DNA from: Rhizobium sp. Leaf262
Lineage (GTDB): Bacteria; Pseudomonadota; Alphaproteobacteria; Rhizobiales; Rhizobiaceae
Direction of reading: 5' to 3'
DNA: 64,000 bases
Assembly (NCBI RefSeq): GCF_001422245.1
Contig: NZ_LMMM01000019.1
Span: 62,001-126,000, forward strand
The notes under the pieces are model-generated. The model had not been told where the DNA came from. It worked only from the letters and a program-made list of their open reading frames with translations, and ran no database searches. Positions 58,369-64,000 of this stretch are shown here, one piece after another; within the stretch, counting starts at the first letter, position 1, and every line of letters starts with the position of its first letter. Both the position numbers and the translations under genes were made by a program.

Positions 58369-59235
58369 TCAAATGCCGCGGTCCATGCCCATTCCATCGT
58401 GATGGTCGCCATGGGCATCTTCATCGATGGTCAGCGTGCCATAACGCTTGTGCCAGATGCGGGCGCTGAAGGGCAGGAAAACCAGATAGGCCAGAACCGT
58501 CAGGACCAGCACTTCCCAGGTGAAGCTCATCAACAGCGCGACATAGACAACGACGATGAGAATGGCTGGCATGACCAGATCGCGGCGAATGCGGCTTTCC
58601 GATTTGCCGGACCAGACCGGCAGGCGGCTGATCAGGAAGTAGCCGATCAGCACCGTATAGGCGGCGGCGATATAGGCGAAGGTTTTGCTGGGCTCCACGC
58701 CCAGGAAGCCGAGATAGACGGGCAGCAGCACCAGCATGGCGCCCATGGGCGCTGGCACGCCGACGAAGAATTCGTTCTGCCAAGGCGCCTTGACCTCGCG
58801 CTCGATCATGACGTTGAAGCGGGCGAGGCGAAGGCCCGCGGCAATGACGTAGATGAGAGCGGCAATCCAGCCGAAGGATCGGGCTTGATCGAGAAGGTAG
58901 GCATAGACCACGAGGGCAGGCGCGACGCCAAAATTGACGATATCGGCCAGCGAATCCATCTGCGCACCGAATTTCGATGTCGCTTTCATCATGCGTGCCA
59001 GGCGACCGTCGACACCATCGAGAAAGGCGGCCAGCAGAACCATGGCGACGGCGAGTTCGAAGCGGCCTTCGAAGGCAAGCCTGACACCGCTGAGGCCTGC
59101 GCAAATGGCAAGCACAGTGACGAGATTGGGGATGACGAGCCGCAACGGGATTTCCCGCAGGCGCGGTCCGCGACCGCTGTCATTGATCATCTCGGGCTTG
59201 TCGTTATTGCTCTGCGAAGGCGTTGGCGTGTCCAT
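58369..59235 (-). CDS. pssA: CDP-diacylglycerol-serine O-phosphatidyltransferase
   Basis: The 288-residue membrane enzyme joins CDP-diacylglycerol and serine to phosphatidylserine. The CDP-alcohol phosphotransferase motif is visible in 'DGVDGRLARMMKATSKFGAQMDSLADIV', the metal-binding aspartates in order. Eight or so hydrophobic segments follow. The start at 59235 has AGGAAGCAGC in front; the open frame upstream is not coding. psd lies directly upstream on the same strand, so the two steps of phosphatidylethanolamine synthesis are coupled. Confidence 0.94.
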   Translation of the reverse strand: MDTPTPSQSNNDKPEMINDSGRGPRLREIPLRLVIPNLVTVLAICAGLSGVRLAFEGRFELAVAMVLLAAFLDGVDGRLARMMKATSKFGAQMDSLADIVNFGVAPALVVYAYLLDQARSFGWIAALIYVIAAGLRLARFNVMIEREVKAPWQNEFFVGVPAPMGAMLVLLPVYLGFLGVEPSKTFAYIAAAYTVLIGYFLISRLPVWSGKSESRIRRDLVMPAILIVVVYVALLMSFTWEVLVLTVLAYLVFLPFSARIWHKRYGTLTIDEDAHGDHHDGMGMDRGI

Positions 59236-59257
59236 GGTGCTGCTTCCTATCGTGTGA

Positions 59258-59956
59258 TCAACCGCGACGGCTGATGACCGGACCCTTGGCAGACCCGAAT
59301 TCCGCAAGAACGGTTTCACCGGCAATGGCAGTCTGGCCGACCGATACGCGTGGCTGGAAACCTTCCGGCAGGAAGATGTCGAGGCGCGAACCGAAGCGGA
59401 TCAGACCGAAGCGCTCACCGGCATCGACCGGCTCGTTCGGCTTGACCCAGCAGACGATGCGGCGGGCAACCATGCCGGCAATCTGCACGACGCCGACCTT
59501 GCCGTGTGCGGTTTCGATGACGAGACCGTTGCGCTCATTGTCTTCCGATGCCTTGTCGACCTCGGCGTTGAGGAAGAGGCCAGGGCGGTAGGCGACGTTG
59601 ATGATGCGGCCACGAACAGGCGCACGGTTTACGTGGCAGTTGAACACGTTCATGAACACCGAGATGCGAACCATCGGCTCCTTGCCGAGTTCCAGTTCCA
59701 GCGGCGGAACCACGGTCATCACAGCCGAAACCTTGCCATCGGCCGGGCTGATGATCAGATCGTCATCCTGCGGGGTGACGCGTTCCGGGTCACGGAAGAA
59801 ATAGGCACACCAGGCCGTCAACACGAGACCGACCCAGAAGAGCGGTTCGGCTATCCAGCCAAGCACCAGCGATGCGATGAAGAAGGCGGCAACGAAAACA
59901 TAACCTTCCTTATGGATCGGCACGATGGTGTTGCGAATGGTGTCGAACAGGTTCAT
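59258..59956 (-). CDS. psd: Phosphatidylserine decarboxylase
   Basis: The 232-residue proenzyme decarboxylates phosphatidylserine to phosphatidylethanolamine. Self-cleavage is predicted at G189-S190 in '[11 protein letters not shown]', which yields the pyruvoyl group. Other signatures are '[10 protein letters not shown]', '[10 protein letters not shown]' and '[14 protein letters not shown]'. This is the short alphaproteobacterial Psd type with two N-terminal membrane segments. The start at 59956 follows GAAGAAAGATC. pssA begins 22 bases after the stop. Confidence 0.95.
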   Translation of the reverse strand: MNLFDTIRNTIVPIHKEGYVFVAAFFIASLVLGWIAEPLFWVGLVLTAWCAYFFRDPERVTPQDDDLIISPADGKVSAVMTVVPPLELELGKEPMVRISVFMNVFNCHVNRAPVRGRIINVAYRPGLFLNAEVDKASEDNERNGLVIETAHGKVGVVQIAGMVARRIVCWVKPNEPVDAGERFGLIRFGSRLDIFLPEGFQPRVSVGQTAIAGETVLAEFGSAKGPVISRRG

Positions 59957-60206
59957 TGATCTTTCTTCTCCGAATTTATCCAAATCAGCCTGCCCCGGGG
60001 CATCGGCGCGATCTTACATCAGCGCCCGCCGCCAAGGCTTTGTTCCGGCCTCTCATATCACAACCGCGATGCGTTGCGTGAGTGACCGACATATAGTCAT
60101 CCAGCGACGATATTCACGCCCTGTTGCGACAAAACACGCATAGGTGACTACAGGCAAACCGCGCGACGGGCAATGCGTTCCCGCTGCAAGCGCAGGGTTA
60201 TACCTG

Positions 60207-62093
60207 TCAATGCGCGGGTTCGCCGCGGTCGACCACGCCCAGATCGTCTTTTTCGCGCACTTCCCGTAGCCGTTCTTCCGCCTGGATAGCTTCCCGCTGG
60301 CGGCTCCACATGGACGCGTAGAGGCCACCGGAGGCGATCAGCGACGCATGGGTGCCGCGTTCTGCAATGGTGCCGTCTTTCAGCACGATGATCTCATCCG
60401 CGCCGATGACGGTGGAAAGCCGGTGAGCGATGACGAGCGTGGTGCGGTTGCGCGAAACAACGTCCAGCGCGCTCTGAATTTCCTGTTCCGTATGCGTATC
60501 GAGTGCCGATGTCGCCTCGTCGAGAATGAGGATCGGCGGTGCTTTCAGGATGGTACGTGCAATGGCGACACGCTGTTTTTCGCCGCCGGACAATTTCAAG
60601 CCGCGTTCGCCGACCATGGTCAGGTAACCATGTGGCAGCTTGCTGATGAAACCGCTGATCTGGGCGGCATTGGCAGCAGCCATGACGTCGTCTTCTGTGG
60701 CGTCCGGCCGACCATAACGAATATTGTAGGCCAGCGTGTCGTTGAACAGCACAGTATCCTGCGGCACCATGCCGATCCGCGAACGCAGGCTCTTTTGCGT
60801 GACCTCGCGAATATCCTGCCCGTCGATGGTAATGGCACCGCTCTGAATGTCGTAGAAGCGATAGAGCAGACGCGACAGGGTGGATTTGCCCGCACCTGAC
60901 GGTCCGACGATGGCGACGGTCTTGCCCGCCGGCACATCGAAGGAAATGCCTTTGAGGATAGGGCGTTCCTTATCATAGGCAAAATGCACATCGCGAAAAC
61001 AGAGTGCGCCGGGGCCGACCTGAAGCTCTTTGGCATCGGGCGAGTCCACGACTTCCGCTTCGACCTCCAGAAGGTCGAACATCTCCTCGATGTCCGTCAG
61101 GCCCTGCCGGATTTCGCGATAGACGAAGCCGATGAAGTTGAGCGGTACGGAAAGCTGCAGCAGCAGAGCATTGATGAAGACGAAATCGCCGATCGTCTGT
61201 TCGCCGCGTTGAACCGCAAGCGCCGACATGACCATCATGATGGTCGAACCGATGCCGAAGATGACGCCCTGGCCGAAGTTGAGCCAACCCAGCGAGGTCC
61301 AGATGGCCGTCGCCGATTTCTCGTAGCGCGCCATGGACGCATCGAAGCGCGTCGCTTCCATCTGCTCGTTACCGAAATACTTGACCGTCTCGAAGTTGAG
61401 CAGAGAGTCGATCGCCTTGGTGTTGGCGTCGGTGTCGCTGTCGTTCATCGAGCGGCGGATGCCGATGCGCCAGTTGCTGGCTTTGACGGTAAACCAGATA
61501 TAGGCCCAAACGGTAACGACGGTAACCGCCACATACCAGAAGCCGTAGGACAGCCAGAAAATGACAGCCGTCAGCAGAAACTCGATGAAGGTCGGTGCCG
61601 TGTTGAGGATGGTGAAGCGCACGATGGTTTCGATACCCTTCGTGCCGCGCTCGATGACGCGGGAGAGGCCGCCCGTCTTGCGCTCCAGATGGAAGCGCAG
61701 CGACAGCCGATGCATATGCACGAAGGTCTTGTAGGCCAGCTGGCGAACGGCGTGCTGGCCCACGCTGGCAAACAGCGCGTCGCGCAGCTGATTGAGCCCG
61801 ATCTGAATGAGACGCGTCAGATTATAGGCGACGACCAGCACGACGGCACCCAGAAGGAACACGGGAACGATCCCGGCCATGTCCAGCTTGCCATTCAGCG
61901 CATCCGTCGCCCACTTGAAAAAATAGGGAACGGAAATGAGCACGAATTTTGCGACGATGAGAAAGAAAGTCGCCCAGACCACGCGCATCTTGAGGTCCGG
62001 CCTGCCTTTCGGCCACATGTAGGGCCACAGGTTGATGATGGTTTGCAGCGGATTGCCTGCATCCGCGGAAATCGTCTTTTGCTTGTCGCTCAT
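60207..62093 (-). CDS. Atm1-type ABC exporter (permease fused to ATPase)
   Basis: The 628-residue half-transporter has six membrane helices (about 40-320) and an ATPase domain: Walker A 'GPSGAGKST', Q loop 'MVPQDTVLF', signature 'LSGGEKQR', Walker B 'ILILDEATSALD', H loop 'IAHRLS'. The membrane part carries 'ERGTKGIETIVRF' and 'NFETVKYFGNE', typical of Atm1/Hmt1 proteins that export glutathione-linked sulfur or heavy-metal compounds. The substrate is inferred from the family only. The gene upstream is the LysM protein. Confidence 0.92.
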   Translation of the reverse strand: MSDKQKTISADAGNPLQTIINLWPYMWPKGRPDLKMRVVWATFFLIVAKFVLISVPYFFKWATDALNGKLDMAGIVPVFLLGAVVLVVAYNLTRLIQIGLNQLRDALFASVGQHAVRQLAYKTFVHMHRLSLRFHLERKTGGLSRVIERGTKGIETIVRFTILNTAPTFIEFLLTAVIFWLSYGFWYVAVTVVTVWAYIWFTVKASNWRIGIRRSMNDSDTDANTKAIDSLLNFETVKYFGNEQMEATRFDASMARYEKSATAIWTSLGWLNFGQGVIFGIGSTIMMVMSALAVQRGEQTIGDFVFINALLLQLSVPLNFIGFVYREIRQGLTDIEEMFDLLEVEAEVVDSPDAKELQVGPGALCFRDVHFAYDKERPILKGISFDVPAGKTVAIVGPSGAGKSTLSRLLYRFYDIQSGAITIDGQDIREVTQKSLRSRIGMVPQDTVLFNDTLAYNIRYGRPDATEDDVMAAANAAQISGFISKLPHGYLTMVGERGLKLSGGEKQRVAIARTILKAPPILILDEATSALDTHTEQEIQSALDVVSRNRTTLVIAHRLSTVIGADEIIVLKDGTIAERGTHASLIASGGLYASMWSRQREAIQAEERLREVREKDDLGVVDRGEPAH

Positions 62094-62211
62094 GCTCTGC
62101 TCCGGTGGTCTGCCGGACTGCAGACAGCAAGACGGCGGCCCTCATCGAGCCGCCGTGTGATGATGAGATAAGGCTGATGCAACATCATTGCAATGCCTTT
62201 TGCCGCCGGGA

Positions 62212-63999
62212 TTACCGGTTCAGCAGGCGCTTGCGATGCAGTTCTTCCGCATTCGGCAGGGCGTTTTCGGGAACGCCGAAAATCTGGCCGGGTTCGATCA
62301 GGTCTGGATTCTTGATCTGGTCCTGATTGGCGAGATAGATGGTGGTGTAGCGCACACCCTGACCGTAAACGCGGCGGGAAATCTGCCACAGCGTATCGCC
62401 GCGACGAATGATGACCGCGCCTTCGCTCTGTGCAAGAGGTGCCTGTTCGAAGGTCTTGGGGCCGGTTGCAGCCTGCGGCGCGGCCTCGGCAGGTTCCGCC
62501 GTGGCGGGCAGGGGAGCGTTGAGTTCCGCGAAGCGATCGGTCAATCCGGCAATCTGTTTGCCAATCGCGGCAACATCGTTGGGCAGACCGTCGATGACCG
62601 ACAGCAGGGTGCGCGCCTTTGCCGAAATATCGGTGACGAATGCGGTAAAGGCTGCATCGGCTGTTGCGGCCGTGCGGAATTCCGCCAGCGACCGAAGCGC
62701 GATTGCCGTGGCCGATTTCGCCGCCGCAACCTCATCCGAGGCGGGCGTCTTGCCGTCCTTGTAAAGGCCGGAAAGAATGGCAAATGCCTTCGTGACGTCG
62801 ACGCGGAGGGACTCGAACGCCGCGCGATCGCTGACAGCGGCGGGTGCCTGTGTGCCGTTGGCCGTGTCTTGGGTCTGAGCGGAGGAGGTCGGCGCAGATG
62901 GTTGAGCAGGCGTCTGCTGCATGGCAACGGTGGCCTGATCCATCTGGGGGCGCGCAAAAGGTACGCGCACACGAACGGTGACATTGCCCGCAGCGTCCAG
63001 TGCTTCAGCGGTCACGACGTGATCGCCGACAGACAGGTCGACATCGCCTTCAACGACGAAGCTGCCCGATGCTTCCGACTTGATGCTGCCGATGGCCTTG
63101 TCGTCCACCAGAACGCGAACCATGGTGTTGGCCGGAGCCGAGCCTGCAACGAAAATTTTCGTGCCCTCGAACTCCACGGCAACGACGCGGATCGTTGCGG
63201 CTTCCGCCTGGCTCTGTGGCGCGCTGGCGGCAGGAGCGGCAGTGGCAGGCGAAGGGTTCGCGTTGTTTTGAGGCGTGGTTGCCGGCGCTGTCGCCTGCGC
63301 CTGCAGATCTGACGGTGGCGCCTCCGGCATGGTCATCACGCGGCTTGCCTTGCCCGGTGTCGTCACCATGGCCAGAAGCTCACCATTTTTCTGCGACGGC
63401 ACGGAGACAGTCGCGGTTTCCTTGGATTGCGCCGCCTTGCCGTCCTTGCCTGTGGCGCGAAGGATGATTTCGTGATCGCCAGGTGCAAGCGGATTATCGA
63501 GAACGGCGGCAAAATCACCGCTGCCTTCGACGGTCGTCTTTGCGATGACCTGACCGTTGTTGACGATTTCCAGGTTGGAGCCGGGCGCAGCCTTGCCAGC
63601 GATAACGGCCGAACCATCCGGCTCGACGCGCAGAACGTCGAAGGTCGGCAGTATTGCCGCGTCGCCTGTGGTGGGAGCCGGGGCCGTTGCAGGAGCAGGC
63701 GTCTGCGGGTTTGCAGGTTGAGCGGGAAAAGGCGCACCATCGTCGGTGCCTGCGAACACGCCGGGGAGGCGACGCACCTGAGCCGCTGCCGCTGCTGCAT
63801 CCGATGGCAGCTCACGCAGGAAGGCGATGGTCCGTTCCGCCGCTGCACGCGCCGTCGTGATCAGGCGCGAGGTCGTCTCGTCGAGTGCTTCGGGTATCTC
63901 GATATTGTTCAGTTCCCTCAACGAGTTTTCCACCCGCTGGCGCGCAGCCGCGAATTCTTCGTTGGAGGGCACCTTGTTGTCGGCGAAGCGTCCTGTCAT
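62212..63999 (-). CDS. LysM-domain protein with beta repeats, probably cut by the window end
   Basis: The visible 595 residues end in a LysM domain ('VIIRRGDTLWQISRRVYGQGVRYTTIYLANQDQIKNPDLIEPGQIFGVP'). Before it lie two or more Ig-like segments ('VLRVEPDGSAVIAGKAAPGSNLEIVNNGQVIAKTTV', 'EGTKIFVAGSAPANTMVRVLVDDKAIG') joined by alanine/proline-rich linkers. LysM binds peptidoglycan. No signal or membrane anchor is seen at 'MTGRFADNKVPSNEEF', and the ATG is the last codon of the window, so the true start with an anchor probably lies beyond base 64000. Role in envelope maintenance is inferred. Confidence 0.85.
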   Translation of the reverse strand: MTGRFADNKVPSNEEFAAARQRVENSLRELNNIEIPEALDETTSRLITTARAAAERTIAFLRELPSDAAAAAAQVRRLPGVFAGTDDGAPFPAQPANPQTPAPATAPAPTTGDAAILPTFDVLRVEPDGSAVIAGKAAPGSNLEIVNNGQVIAKTTVEGSGDFAAVLDNPLAPGDHEIILRATGKDGKAAQSKETATVSVPSQKNGELLAMVTTPGKASRVMTMPEAPPSDLQAQATAPATTPQNNANPSPATAAPAASAPQSQAEAATIRVVAVEFEGTKIFVAGSAPANTMVRVLVDDKAIGSIKSEASGSFVVEGDVDLSVGDHVVTAEALDAAGNVTVRVRVPFARPQMDQATVAMQQTPAQPSAPTSSAQTQDTANGTQAPAAVSDRAAFESLRVDVTKAFAILSGLYKDGKTPASDEVAAAKSATAIALRSLAEFRTAATADAAFTAFVTDISAKARTLLSVIDGLPNDVAAIGKQIAGLTDRFAELNAPLPATAEPAEAAPQAATGPKTFEQAPLAQSEGAVIIRRGDTLWQISRRVYGQGVRYTTIYLANQDQIKNPDLIEPGQIFGVPENALPNAEELHRKRLLNR

Positions 64000-64000
64000 G

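Overview
The window looks like a chromosomal segment of a Rhizobiaceae alphaproteobacterium, most likely Agrobacterium or a close Rhizobium relative. The basis is a RopA-type porin pair, the dapA-smpB / rpoZ-rsh / acpS-lepB-rnc-era-recO housekeeping blocks, a pssA-psd pair, a HWE-family sensor kinase, and many short conserved proteins typical of that family. Species cannot be fixed from the sequence alone. All assignments come from reading motifs; no database search was run.

Layout. 1-11.6 kb: core and accessory chromosomal genes (DKNYY-type protein, secreted esterase, PhoX phosphatase with a Pho-box-like site, small conserved proteins, HisC-like aminotransferase, PilZ-like protein, ferredoxin-reductase-type flavoprotein, HpcH/HpaI aldolase, DUF883-type protein). 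11.74-21.85 kb: an integrated mobile element of about 10.1 kb. It is bounded by a 19-bp direct repeat of the 3' end of tRNA-Ser(GCT). It carries an AIPR-family defence gene, a rolling-circle (HUH) Rep-like protein, a MobV-like HUH relaxase with a candidate oriT upstream, a 0.6-kb repeat- and hairpin-rich non-coding block, several unrecognised small genes and a tyrosine recombinase next to the tRNA. It reads as an integrative and mobilizable element (IME).

21.8-25 kb: tRNA-Ser and two tandem ropA-like porin genes, both missing the same internal segment. The first stays in frame and the second is frameshifted. 25-33.6 kb: soluble lytic transglycosylase, dapA, smpB, HWE histidine kinase, globin-coupled chemoreceptor, NYN-domain protein. 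33.8-42.8 kb: rpoZ, rsh (ppGpp), DUF3563, DUF2062, acpS, lepB, rnc, era, a Crp/Fnr regulator, a single-domain response regulator and recO. Several of these are joined by ATGA overlaps, which implies coupled translation.

42.8-64 kb: MFS transporter, methyltransferase, MOSC and HD proteins, a large DUF2339 membrane protein, an MhqO-MhqD-like dioxygenase/esterase fusion, an MscS channel, a tyrosine phosphatase-HD pair, YgfZ, small secreted proteins, Nudix, GST, YnfA, a YedK/HMCES-type SRAP protein, the phosphatidylethanolamine pair pssA-psd, an Atm1-type ABC exporter and a LysM protein cut by the window end.

The most novel region is the IME. Its Rep and relaxase should let it replicate and transfer after excision, and its integrase restores it at the tRNA. 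The AIPR gene appears to be defence cargo at the end distal to the integrase. The hairpin array between the relaxase and the unknown genes is unexplained.
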